Positions 28,403 through 36,776 of a stretch of 48,927 nt of DNA are shown here, in pieces; position 1 is the first letter of the stretch, and each line of letters starts with the position of its first letter. Source of the DNA: a bacterium (GTDB taxonomy: Bacteria > Chloroflexota > Dormibacteria > UBA8260 > Bog-877); contig JAJYWM010000088.1 of the NCBI GenBank assembly GCA_021791455.1, positions 1-48,927 of the forward strand, read 5' to 3'. The position numbers and the translations under genes are program-made. The notes under the pieces are model-generated. The model saw nothing but the letters and a program-made list of their open reading frames with translations, made no database searches and was not told the origin of the DNA.

Positions 28403-30235
28403 ATGTGCGGGATCATCGGATACATGGGCCGGCGTTCGGCGGCGCCCATCCTCATGGACAGCCTGCAGCGCCTGGAGTACCGCGGGTACGACTCGGCTGG
28501 GGTGGTGGTGGTGGACGCCCAGGGATCCGCCACCAGCGTCAAGTCCGCCGGCAAGGTCGAGTCGCTGTTGGCTCGCCTGGACGGGGAGGAGATCGTCGGC
28601 CAGGTCGGGATGGGGCACACGCGTTGGGCGACACACGGACGGCCGAGCCATGAGAACGCCCATCCGCACTGCGACTGCAGTGGGCGCTTCTACGTCATCC
28701 ACAACGGGATAATCGAAAATTTCGCCGAGCTCCGCCAGGAGCTGGTGGGGACAGGCCACCAGTTCAGCTCTGAGACCGATACCGAGGTCCTCCCGCACCT
28801 GATCGAGGAGTACTACAAAGGGGATCTGGTGGTGGCCGCGAGGTGTGCGCTTGCCCGCCTCAGAGGCGCGTACGCGGTGGTGATCCTGAGTTCCACGGAC
28901 CCAGATACCCTGATCGGTGCGCGGCTGAACGCTCCTCTGGTGGTCGGTGTCGGAGCCGAAGAGTGGTTTTTGAGCTCCGACCTCACGGCGATCATTCCCT
29001 ACACCCGCCAGGCCATCGTGCTCGGCGAGGGCCAGATGGCGGTGCTGACGCCCGTCGGCCCTGTGGTCACCTCGATCACCGACGGTTCCGAGGTTGTGCC
29101 CCGAGTCGTTCGCGTCGAATGGGACGTTATCCAGGCCGAGCGCGGAGGGTATCCGAACTTCATGTCCAAGGAGATTCACGAGCAGCCGGCCGCTCTCGAG
29201 AACGCCTTCCGGGGCCGGCTTCTCAGTGACGGGAGGGTGGAGTTCGCGGACTGGGACATCGATGACGCCCGGCTGAGAGAGATCCAACGAGTCCAGATAG
29301 TCGCGGCCGGCAGCGCCTACTACGCCGGGGTGATGGCCAAGTACGCTCTGGAGGACCTGGCCCAGGTTCCGACTACGGTGGAGGTCGCCTCGGAGTGGCG
29401 CTACCGGCCCCAGCCACTGGACCGCTCCACCCTCACGGTGGCGATCTCCCAATCGGGGGAGACAGCCGACACTCTGGCTGCCGCCCGAATGGCCCGGGAA
29501 AGAGGCAGCTTTCTGCTCGCCCTGACCAATGTGGTCGGTAGCACCCTGGCCCTGGAGGCCGACGGGGTGATCAACCTGCACGCTGGGCCGGAGATCTGCG
29601 TGGTCGCCACCAAGACCTTCACCAACCAGGTCGCGTGCGCCGTGCTGCTGGCGATGAGGATGGCTCAGGCTCGTGGAACCAAGGATCAGGGCGACCTCCG
29701 GGAACTCGCTTCGGAGCTCCGCTCGGTGGCGGCGGCCCAGAGACAGCTGCTGGCCCGTGATCACGAGTTTCAGATGCTCGGAGCGTGGCTGGCCGAGCAC
29801 TCGAGCGCACTTTACATGGGGCGTGGCTACAACTACCCGGCGGCGATGGAGGCGGCCCTGAAGTTGAAGGAGGTCGCCTACGTTCACGCCGAGGGATATC
29901 CCGCCGGAGAGCTCAAGCATGGCCCGATCGCCCTGCTGGACGAGTCCATGCCGGTCGTGGCATTCGCCACCGACGCCAAGACCAGGGAGAAGGTCAGGAG
30001 CAACATCCAGGAGGTTCACGCACGACAGAGCCCGGTGTTGGCGGTGGTCAGCGCGGGCGACAGCTCCCTGACTGATCAGGCGCGGTTCACGGTCGAGGTT
30101 CCCAGGGTCCCAGAGCTGGTGTCGCCCCTGGTAACGGCTCTGGTGGGACAGTTGCTCGCGTACCATGCGGCGATGAGCCGGGGCTTTGACGTCGACCGCC
30201 CCCGAAATCTGGCCAAGTCCGTCACCGTCGAGTGA
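28403..30235 (+). CDS. glmS: Glutamine--fructose-6-phosphate aminotransferase (isomerizing)
   Basis: Makes glucosamine-6-phosphate from fructose-6-phosphate and glutamine, the entry to UDP-GlcNAc. The N-terminal class II glutaminase domain begins MCGIIGYMG, with catalytic Cys2 exposed once Met is removed. LEYRGYDSAG, GHTRWATHG and the HNGIIENF segment are canonical. Two SIS sugar-isomerase domains follow (SQSGETADT, then the C-terminal KLKEVAYVHAEGYPAGELKHGP), and the end DRPRNLAKSVTVE is typical. Length 610. GGGGAGGTG lies upstream. The 116-nt gap before it shows no glmS ribozyme. Confidence 0.97.
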   Translation: MCGIIGYMGRRSAAPILMDSLQRLEYRGYDSAGVVVVDAQGSATSVKSAGKVESLLARLDGEEIVGQVGMGHTRWATHGRPSHENAHPHCDCSGRFYVIHNGIIENFAELRQELVGTGHQFSSETDTEVLPHLIEEYYKGDLVVAARCALARLRGAYAVVILSSTDPDTLIGARLNAPLVVGVGAEEWFLSSDLTAIIPYTRQAIVLGEGQMAVLTPVGPVVTSITDGSEVVPRVVRVEWDVIQAERGGYPNFMSKEIHEQPAALENAFRGRLLSDGRVEFADWDIDDARLREIQRVQIVAAGSAYYAGVMAKYALEDLAQVPTTVEVASEWRYRPQPLDRSTLTVAISQSGETADTLAAARMARERGSFLLALTNVVGSTLALEADGVINLHAGPEICVVATKTFTNQVACAVLLAMRMAQARGTKDQGDLRELASELRSVAAAQRQLLARDHEFQMLGAWLAEHSSALYMGRGYNYPAAMEAALKLKEVAYVHAEGYPAGELKHGPIALLDESMPVVAFATDAKTREKVRSNIQEVHARQSPVLAVVSAGDSSLTDQARFTVEVPRVPELVSPLVTALVGQLLAYHAAMSRGFDVDRPRNLAKSVTVE

Positions 30236-30260
30236 CCGTCCTTCCGAGCCAGCAACGCCG

Positions 30261-31511
30261 ATGACCAGAGGGGGCGCAGTCGGGGTTGATGTGACATCGG
30301 TGGAGCGCATCTCTAAGCTGACGCAGCGGCGGCCCGCCTTCGCCAGCAAATTGTTCACTCCGGAGGAGGTGAGCTACTCCGAAGGACGGCCGGAGAGGCT
30401 CGCCGCGCGCTGGGCCGCGAAGGAGGCGGTGCGGAAGGTCTACGGCGGTCTCGGCCTGCCCATACCTCCCTACCCAGCCATCTCTGTCACCCACCGGCCA
30501 GGCGGAGCCCCTGTGGCACTCATCGGTGGGGCTGAGGTGCCCGGACTCGAGCTGAGCCTGAGCCACGATGCCGGTCTGGCCATCGCCATGGCGGTGCTGC
30601 TCCCCTCCCCTGGGGCCGGCGATCTCGGCTACCTCCCATCAGAGCTGGTGCTGCCGGAGAGAAGCCAGAGTGGAAACAAGGGAACCTTCGGCACCGTTCT
30701 GGTGATCGCGGGCAGCCCCACCTTCCCCGGGGCCGCGGCTCTCTCGGCGAGGGGGGCGCTCCGGGGTGGCGCGGGCAAGGTCAAGGTCATCGTGGCCGAG
30801 GGCTCACATGGGCAGGGGTTGTCTCCCGAGGTGATCAGATTCCCGGTGCCGGCCGAGGCCGGCGCCTATGGCGAGGCAGCTGCACGAGCACTGGCGGGAG
30901 AGTTGGTCACCGCCAAAGCCGTCGTCTGCGGCCCCGGCCTCGGTGACAGCCTCGCCACTCACGGTCTCATGGCGGAGATTCTGCGAGCCATGGCAGGCAA
31001 GGGTGGACGGCTGGTCCTGGACGCCGATGCCCTCAACGCCCTTGCGCGGTGGGAGGATCTGCGGGGGATTGTGCCCGCCGGATGCGTCATGACCCCGCAT
31101 CCGTTGGAGGCAGCGCGGCTGTCCCGCGCCGAGGTGGGTGAGGTGCAGTCGGATCGTCCCGGTTTCGCGCTTCGTCTCGCTGCGGAGTTCCGCTCATGTG
31201 TCGTCCTCAAGGGTCCGGGAACTGTCGTGGCGGAGCCAGGCGGAACCCTGTGGAGAGACGACCACGCCACATCCGTCCTGTCCACGGGCGGCACGGGTGA
31301 CGTGCTGGCTGGCCTCATGGGCGCTCTTTTGGCCCAGGGCTCATCGCCGGCGGACGCGGCCAGGGCCGGGGTCTTTCTGCATGCCGAGGCCGGCTCATGG
31401 TTGGGCCGGGCACGGGGTCGAGCGGGGATTTTGGCGAGCGAGGTTGCCGACGCGCTGGTGGAGGTGCAGGAGGCCGTGCGCCGGCGCCAGAGCGGCACGG
31501 CTGGGGACTGA
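30261..31511 (+). CDS. Fusion of holo-ACP synthase (AcpS) and ADP-dependent NAD(P)H-hydrate dehydratase (NnrD)
   Basis: A single 416-residue frame joins two enzymes. Residues 1-115 are AcpS, which moves phosphopantetheine from CoA to acyl carrier protein: Asp10 in VGVDVTSVERI and Glu55 in RWAAKEAVRKVYGG are the Mg ligands, and LSLSHDAGLAIAMAVL is the C-terminal strand. Residues 135-410 are NnrD, which dehydrates damaged NAD(P)H hydrate using ADP: NKGTFGTVLVIAGSPTFPGAA, VVCGPGLG, LVLDADALNAL, MTPHPLEAARL and STGGTGDVLAG with catalytic Asp347. The NnrE epimerase domain that usually precedes NnrD is absent. It starts 25 nt after glmS, and its stop overlaps the next gene by one base. The fusion is uninterrupted, with both catalytic sets intact. 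Confidence 0.9.
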   Translation: MTRGGAVGVDVTSVERISKLTQRRPAFASKLFTPEEVSYSEGRPERLAARWAAKEAVRKVYGGLGLPIPPYPAISVTHRPGGAPVALIGGAEVPGLELSLSHDAGLAIAMAVLLPSPGAGDLGYLPSELVLPERSQSGNKGTFGTVLVIAGSPTFPGAAALSARGALRGGAGKVKVIVAEGSHGQGLSPEVIRFPVPAEAGAYGEAAARALAGELVTAKAVVCGPGLGDSLATHGLMAEILRAMAGKGGRLVLDADALNALARWEDLRGIVPAGCVMTPHPLEAARLSRAEVGEVQSDRPGFALRLAAEFRSCVVLKGPGTVVAEPGGTLWRDDHATSVLSTGGTGDVLAGLMGALLAQGSSPADAARAGVFLHAEAGSWLGRARGRAGILASEVADALVEVQEAVRRRQSGTAGD

Positions 31512-34036
31512 TGCTGCGGCTCTCCGACCTGGTCGAGGCAGCTTCCCCGCTCGGTCCGGAGCTGATTCGGGCCGACCGGGAGGTCTTCTCCGCGGTGGCG
31601 CACGACTCCCGGAATATCGAAGGTGGCGAGCTCTTCCTGGCGGTGCGTACGTCCCACGGTGATGGCCACGCCCATCTTGGGGATGCCGTCGCCCGAGGAG
31701 CGGCCGGGATCCTGGTCGAGTACGACCTCTCGGAGTCAGACCAACTCCGGGCGGGTGCCGGATCGCCAGGCGCCCTCAGCGTGCTCCGCGTCAGCGATAC
31801 GGTTGGGGCGCTCCGGCTGTGGGCCACCAGGAGGCTCCGTGGATGCCGCTGCGTTGTGATTGCGGGCAGCCTGGGCAAGAGCACGACTCAGCACCTGCTG
31901 GTAAGGAGCTGGCAGGAGGCCTCTGGCCGGGCGGTCGTGGGCGTGGGCGACCGCAATGACCCGTTCGGGATTCCCATCGCGGTGGGAGGTTTCCCCGAGG
32001 CCGTGGACCAGGTGGTCCTGGAGGTCGTGGCCGCCAACTCCAGAGAGACGCTCCAATTGGAGCAGATGCTCACACCCGAGGTCGTCTGTGTCACCTCCGC
32101 CACTGATGCCCGGGAACTCCACTGGGAGTCCCGAAGCGGCTTGGCCGACAGCGTCAGAGGTCTGGTCAAGCAGGCGCACCACTTGGTGGCACCGATCTCC
32201 GACCCGGACCTCATCTCGGAGTTCTCGGGCGCCCAGCTGGTGACCTTCGGACCCCTCGGGTCGGGAGCCACCGTCGAGGCCGGTCCGGAGCCGAGAGGTC
32301 AAGAGGGCGGTTGGCCGGCGGACTGGACGTGTCTGGTTCGCTTCAGGGACCGGGAGTGGGGCCAACCGTTGGCGATGCATCCAGAGTTGGGGGCTCCTGG
32401 CCTGGCGGCGGCTAATGCCTGCCTTGTGGCGCTTGGCCTTGACCCCCGCCCTTTCGGCCGCCCGAGCACCACCTTGGGCGGCCTTCCGGGAAGGCTTCGG
32501 GTGTGGCCGGGAGGAGGAGGTGGGCTGGTGCTGGACGACACGATTGACGCAACCTCATCATCGACCGAGCTGGCCCTGCGCGCGCTCTCCGAGCTGCCGG
32601 CGCCCAGGCTTGCCTGCCTCGGCGCGTCTGCCGACGTGCTCCTAACCCGTCGTGGTGAACGCTGGCTCGACAGCTCGGGACCTGCCCCCCTGATCCTGGA
32701 CGGCGGACCGCCGAATCGGGGGGGCGGCACCAGCCAGAAACTGGAGCGAGTGCCCCTGAGCACCATGGCCGTCAGGGCCCGGCGGGTGCTGGAGGAAGGC
32801 GGCAGCGTTCTGGTCAAGGGCCGGTCATCAGAGCGGATGGAGCGCCTCACCCGCAGGTTGCTGGACGGGACAGGGGAGCTTGTACGTCAAGATCGCGGGC
32901 GTCGCCTCATGAGCTTTCGATCCCTGTTGAGGCCCACCTGGGTTGAGATCGACCTCGACGCCCTGGCCGCCAATGTGGCGGAGGTCGCGAGCGAGCTCGG
33001 AAGCGTGCAACTGATGGCTGTGGTCAAGGCCGACGCTTACGGTCACGGGGCGGTCCAGGTCGGCCGGACGGCGCTCACCAGCGGGGCTCGCTGGCTGGCG
33101 ACCGCCACCCTGGCCGAGGCTTCCGAGCTGCGTGAGGCTGGCATCGCCGCTCCGATCCTGGTCCTGGGATACACCCCGCCCGACCGGCTGCGCCAGGCAC
33201 TGGCGCTGAATCTGGTCCTCACGGTCTTCGACAGGGAGGTCTTGGCCGGACTGGACGCCGCGGCCGAGGCGCTGGCCCTGCGGGCCAGAGCTCATCTCAA
33301 GGTCGACACCGGGATGTCCAGGTTGGGGATCGCCCCGTCTGAAGTCGGACCGTTCCTGCAGCTCTTAAGACAGTTCCCGTCGGTTGAGGTGGAGGGCATC
33401 TACACCCACTTCCGCAAGGGAGAGGATGAGGAGGCGGTAACCCAGCAGCTGATCGAGTTCAGAAGAGCCCTGGGGGAGGCTCGGACGGTCGGTCACAGGT
33501 TCCGGCTGCGGCACGCCGCCAGCAGCAGCTCCTGGGCTTCCAGGCCGGAGGCTCGCTTCGACATGGTGAGGTGTGGCGGGGAACTGCTGGGACTGCGCAC
33601 CGGCGATGGCCGGCACCGCCGGCCGGTGCTGGCCTTCAAGACAACCGTGGCCCAGGTGCGACACATCTCAGCTGGAACCCACGTCGGCTACGGAGACTCC
33701 TTCACGGCACCCCAGGACATGACGGTTGCAACCCTGCCCGTGGGATATGGCGACGGGTTCCGCAGAGGCCCCAACAACTTTGGCGAGGTGATCATCGGGG
33801 GCCAGCCCCGGCGGCTGATCGGCGACGTTTCGATGGACATGTGCATGGTGGACGTATCCTCGCCGCCGCTCGTGAGCAGGGGCGACCAGGTGGTTCTGAT
33901 CGGCGCCCAGGGGAGTGCCAGGATATCGGTTGAAGACGTGGCGGCGCGTCTTGGGACGATCAACTATGAGGTGGTGACCCAGATTTTGGCCCGGGTGCCG
34001 CGCGAAGCTGTCGCGGGGGATGCTGCCGAGCTCTGA
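31511..34036 (+). CDS. alr: Fusion of a diverged MurF-like Mur ligase and alanine racemase
   Basis: One 841-residue frame. Residues 1-466 resemble MurF, which adds D-Ala-D-Ala to the peptidoglycan precursor: HDSRNIEGGELFLAVRT, P-loop GSLGKSTT (119-126), NDPFGIP, LDDTIDATSSS and VLVKGRSS. Several Mur signatures are altered (TSATDARELHWES for the NNxxxAHLExFGS type). Residues 467-841 are alanine racemase: PLP lysine Lys506 in VVKADAYGHG, catalytic Tyr727 in HVGYGDSF and SMDMCMVDV. An in-frame ATG at 32909 marks the junction and could allow separate Alr synthesis of 375 residues. MurF-Alr fusions are known in Bacteroidetes. The ATG overlaps the previous stop by one base. Racemase activity is well supported; ligase activity is doubtful. 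Confidence 0.88.
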   Translation: MLRLSDLVEAASPLGPELIRADREVFSAVAHDSRNIEGGELFLAVRTSHGDGHAHLGDAVARGAAGILVEYDLSESDQLRAGAGSPGALSVLRVSDTVGALRLWATRRLRGCRCVVIAGSLGKSTTQHLLVRSWQEASGRAVVGVGDRNDPFGIPIAVGGFPEAVDQVVLEVVAANSRETLQLEQMLTPEVVCVTSATDARELHWESRSGLADSVRGLVKQAHHLVAPISDPDLISEFSGAQLVTFGPLGSGATVEAGPEPRGQEGGWPADWTCLVRFRDREWGQPLAMHPELGAPGLAAANACLVALGLDPRPFGRPSTTLGGLPGRLRVWPGGGGGLVLDDTIDATSSSTELALRALSELPAPRLACLGASADVLLTRRGERWLDSSGPAPLILDGGPPNRGGGTSQKLERVPLSTMAVRARRVLEEGGSVLVKGRSSERMERLTRRLLDGTGELVRQDRGRRLMSFRSLLRPTWVEIDLDALAANVAEVASELGSVQLMAVVKADAYGHGAVQVGRTALTSGARWLATATLAEASELREAGIAAPILVLGYTPPDRLRQALALNLVLTVFDREVLAGLDAAAEALALRARAHLKVDTGMSRLGIAPSEVGPFLQLLRQFPSVEVEGIYTHFRKGEDEEAVTQQLIEFRRALGEARTVGHRFRLRHAASSSSWASRPEARFDMVRCGGELLGLRTGDGRHRRPVLAFKTTVAQVRHISAGTHVGYGDSFTAPQDMTVATLPVGYGDGFRRGPNNFGEVIIGGQPRRLIGDVSMDMCMVDVSSPPLVSRGDQVVLIGAQGSARISVEDVAARLGTINYEVVTQILARVPREAVAGDAAEL

Positions 34037-34037
34037 A

Positions 34038-34043
34038 TACAAT
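34038..34043 (+). promoter_or_regulatory. -10-like TACAAT placed for a leaderless thiE-thiS mRNA
   Basis: TACAAT matches the -10 consensus in 5 of 6 positions and ends exactly 6 nt before the ATG at 34050, so transcription would start at the ATG itself. No -35 box is evident. The gene lacks a ribosome binding site, which agrees with this reading. Confidence 0.45.
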
Positions 34044-34049
34044 TGAGCC

Positions 34050-34946
34050 ATGTCCCAGCAGCCGGCCGAGTTCGGTGGTCTTTCCACAGGTAGCGACCGC
34101 CGGCGGCGGCTCAGGGCGGCGCGCCTGTACCTGGTCAGCGATGATCAGACCCCGGACCACGAGCTGCCGCGAGTCCTGGCCGCGGCCATAGAGGGGGGGA
34201 TCGACCTGTTCCAGCTGCGCCGCAAGGGGGTGCCCGCCCCACGGCTGGGCGAGCTGGCCAGGGCGTGCTCCGACATCTGTCGCGCTGCCAATGTCCTGTT
34301 CATCGTCGACGATCACGTGGAGTTGGCCCAGGAGGCTGGGGCGGATGGCGTGCACCTGGGTCAGGAGGACACACCCCTCGAGCGGGCCCGGCAGTTGCTG
34401 GGTCCGGAGGTCCTGCTGGGCAAGTCAACTCACAACCGGGACCAGGTGCTGGCCGCGGTGAGGGAGGGCGCCGACTACGTGTCGGCGGGCCCGGTCCATG
34501 AGACTCCCACCAAGGCCGGTAGGCCCGCGGTGGGGTTCGAGCACGTCTCGATCGCCGCGCGCCAGGCGAGCGTGCCCGTCGTTGCCATCGGCGGCATGGG
34601 CCGGGATGAGGCCGCACTTGCGATAGAGAGCGGAGCGGACATGGTGGGCGTGGTCCGAGCCATCTGCTCGGCCGCCGACCCGAGGGCGGCGGCCGCAGAG
34701 ATTCGCGGCGCCATGGCGTCAGCCCAGCCCTGGTCATGGATCGTGATCAATGGCACGGCTCGCAAGTGCCGTCCCCAGGAGCACCTCGGTGAGCTGGCCG
34801 CAGCCCTGGGTGTTGCGGAGCAGGGGGTGGTGGTGGAGGTGAACGGTGAGATCCCCGCTCGGGAGCGGTGGGACGAGATCGAGCTCCGTTCCGGAGACCG
34901 TCTGGAGATGGTTCACTTTGTGGGAGGGGGAAGCCGTGACCGCTGA
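34050..34946 (+). CDS. Fusion of thiamine-phosphate synthase (ThiE) and sulfur carrier ThiS
   Basis: Residues 1-225 are ThiE, a TIM barrel that joins HMP-PP and thiazole phosphate: LYLVSD, QLRRKG, VDDHVELAQEAGADGVHLGQED (landmark), GKSTHN, YVSAGPVHETPTKAG and VVAIGGM. Residues 228-298 are ThiS, the ubiquitin-fold sulfur carrier: INGTARKC, VVVEVNGEIPARERW and LEMVHFVGGG. ThiS normally ends in Gly-Gly, which is adenylated by ThiF; here four residues (SRDR) follow because the gene runs 11 nt into thiG. Either the tail is trimmed or the carrier works differently. It starts 13 nt after the MurF-Alr gene without a ribosome binding site. Confidence 0.92.
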   Translation: MSQQPAEFGGLSTGSDRRRRLRAARLYLVSDDQTPDHELPRVLAAAIEGGIDLFQLRRKGVPAPRLGELARACSDICRAANVLFIVDDHVELAQEAGADGVHLGQEDTPLERARQLLGPEVLLGKSTHNRDQVLAAVREGADYVSAGPVHETPTKAGRPAVGFEHVSIAARQASVPVVAIGGMGRDEAALAIESGADMVGVVRAICSAADPRAAAAEIRGAMASAQPWSWIVINGTARKCRPQEHLGELAAALGVAEQGVVVEVNGEIPARERWDEIELRSGDRLEMVHFVGGGSRDR

Positions 34947-35718
34947 CGAGCAACTGAGCCTGGGGACCCTGACGCTCAACTCGAGACTGATTCATGGGAC
35001 GGGAAAGTTCGTCTCGTCGGAGGTCCTGGCCGCGTCCATCGCCAACTCCGGGGCGGAGATGATCACCCTGGCGGTCAGGCGCCTGCACCTGGACGGTGAC
35101 CGCCGCTCAGAGCTGGAGGGGGTGGACCTCGCGAAGTACCGGCTGCTTCCCAACACGGCGGGCGCCAAGAGTGCGGACGAGGCGGTCCGCCTGGCTCGCC
35201 TGGCGCGGGCGGCCGGGTTGTCGGACCTGATCAAGGTGGAGGTCGTGGGAGAGGCTGACACCCTGCTGCCAGATCCGATTGGCACTCTGGAAGCGACCGA
35301 GAGGCTGGTGGCGGAAGGGTTCACGGTCCTGCCCTATGCCAGCGATGACGTGGCCCTGGCGCTGCGGCTGGCAGAGGCGGGAGCCACGGCCGTCATGCCC
35401 GGCGCCGCGCCCATAGGGTCCACCCTCGGGGTGCTGAATCCACACAACATCCGCCTCATCATTGCCAAGTGCCCCGTCCCCGTCATCGTCGACGCCGGGC
35501 TCGGGGCGCCATCGGACGCTGCTCGGGTCATGGAGTGGGGGGCGGCCGGGGTACTGGTGAACACGGGGATCGCCAGGGCGAGGGACTCGGTCGCGATGGC
35601 CAAGGCCTTCTCCCTGGCGGTGGCCGCCGGCCGCCAGGGTTACCTGGCCGGACTGGCGGAGACCATGGGTGCCGCCCCCAGCTCACCGCTTGAGGGATTG
35701 CCTCAGGCGCAGGCATAG
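34936..35718 (+). CDS. thiG: Thiazole synthase
   Basis: ThiG builds the thiazole phosphate ring from deoxyxylulose phosphate, a glycine imine and ThiS thiocarboxylate. Schiff-base Lys100 lies in LIKVEVVGE. Conserved loops MITLAVRRL, LPNTAGAKSADEAVRLAR, AVMPGAAPIGS and VDAGLGAPSDAARVMEWGAAGVLVNTGIA (landmark) fit the TIM barrel. The GTG at 34936 follows GGGAGGGGG, which also encodes the Gly-Gly-Gly of ThiS, and yields 260 residues. It overlaps the thiE-thiS gene by 11 nt. ThiF and ThiO/ThiH are not in the window. Confidence 0.94.
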   Translation: MTADEQLSLGTLTLNSRLIHGTGKFVSSEVLAASIANSGAEMITLAVRRLHLDGDRRSELEGVDLAKYRLLPNTAGAKSADEAVRLARLARAAGLSDLIKVEVVGEADTLLPDPIGTLEATERLVAEGFTVLPYASDDVALALRLAEAGATAVMPGAAPIGSTLGVLNPHNIRLIIAKCPVPVIVDAGLGAPSDAARVMEWGAAGVLVNTGIARARDSVAMAKAFSLAVAAGRQGYLAGLAETMGAAPSSPLEGLPQAQA

Positions 35719-35728
35719 GCGCACCTGC

Positions 35729-36769
35729 TTGGCCAGTCGCGCCAACCGCTGGTTGCGCGAGATCAGCTGGGACCCGTCCGGCGGGGGTCAGCTGGCGGAG
35801 CTCGGGGAGGAGAGGATGCTCGAGCGGCTGATCAACTTGGCCGACCGGGCTGGCGACATCGTGGTGCCACCTGGGGACGACGCCGGCGGCTGGGTGCCCA
35901 GGGGACGGCAATCGCTCATTTCGACCGACAGCATGGTGGAAGGGGTCCACTTCCGGCGTGAATTTCAGACCCCTTACCAGGTCGGTGTCAAGGCCTGGGC
36001 GCAGGCGGTTTCCGACCTGGCCGCGATGGGGGCCATGCCCGAGGTCGGGGTGATCGCGGCGGTGCTGCCGGCGGACACCCGAGTGGCCGTGGTAGAGGCC
36101 ATTCAGCTCGGCCTGGTGGATCGAGCGTCAGAGGACGGCGCCGTTCTCTTGGGAGGGGATCTCAGTGCTGGACCGGCGCTGAGCCTGTCCGTCACCGTGG
36201 TCGGCGGTACCGGGGCTGAGGATCCGGTGAGGATTGGGGGAGGGAGGGCCGGAGACCTTCTGGTGGTCACAGGGGAACTGGGCGGGGCGTCGGGGGCGCT
36301 CCAGCTGCTGCGGGCGGGTGGGGTTGAGGTACCCGAGAGCTTGATGGGCCGCCTCATCGCGCCACCATCCCGGCTGGCTGAGGGAGACCGGCTGAGACGC
36401 AACGGCGTTTCGGCGATGACCGATGTCAGCGACGGTTTGGTCCTCGACGCCGGGCGCCTGGCCAGAGCCAGCGGGGTGCAGGTAGAGATCTGGGCGGACC
36501 AGCTCCCCCGACCGGTGGGATTCAGGGAGCTGCTGGGCGACGCCGCTCTGGGGCTGGCCCTCTCGGGAGGCGAGGACTATGAGCTGCTCGCATCGGTCGC
36601 CCCTGAGAAGCTGGAGGCACTTCTCGGCTCGTGGCCGGTCGAGCTGGCCCCACTAAGCTTGGTCGGAGCGCTGGTGGCCGGTGAGGGCACCAGAGTGCTG
36701 ACCAGCCGGGGAGGTCGGGAGATTCCGCTTGACAGAGAAGGTGGGTATCAACACTTCCAGGCGATGTGA
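35729..36769 (+). CDS. thiL: Thiamine-monophosphate kinase
   Basis: ThiL phosphorylates thiamine monophosphate to the cofactor diphosphate. The PurM-like fold is shown by LAELGEERMLERL, PPGDDAGGW, the metal-binding STDSMVEGVHF, WAQAVSDLAAMGAMP, GGDLSAGP and MTDVSDGLVLD (landmarks), then LSGGEDYELL. The start is uncertain: TTG 35729 (346 residues), TTG 35753 (338) and an ATG at 35669 inside thiG are all in frame, and none has a strong ribosome binding site. It follows thiG after 10 nt, completing a small thiamine group. Confidence 0.9.
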   Translation: MASRANRWLREISWDPSGGGQLAELGEERMLERLINLADRAGDIVVPPGDDAGGWVPRGRQSLISTDSMVEGVHFRREFQTPYQVGVKAWAQAVSDLAAMGAMPEVGVIAAVLPADTRVAVVEAIQLGLVDRASEDGAVLLGGDLSAGPALSLSVTVVGGTGAEDPVRIGGGRAGDLLVVTGELGGASGALQLLRAGGVEVPESLMGRLIAPPSRLAEGDRLRRNGVSAMTDVSDGLVLDAGRLARASGVQVEIWADQLPRPVGFRELLGDAALGLALSGGEDYELLASVAPEKLEALLGSWPVELAPLSLVGALVAGEGTRVLTSRGGREIPLDREGGYQHFQAM

Positions 36770-36776
36770 CCCTCTC

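Noticed and set aside
32860..32960. Frameshift or missed stop separating MurF and Alr into two genes
   Set aside because: The frame is continuous on both sides with consistent codon use. The ATGA at 32909 puts its TGA out of frame, so as given the sequence encodes a fusion.
33950..34050. TPP riboswitch before the thiamine genes
   Set aside because: Only 13 nt separate the genes, and no CTGAGA-type THI box was found nearby.
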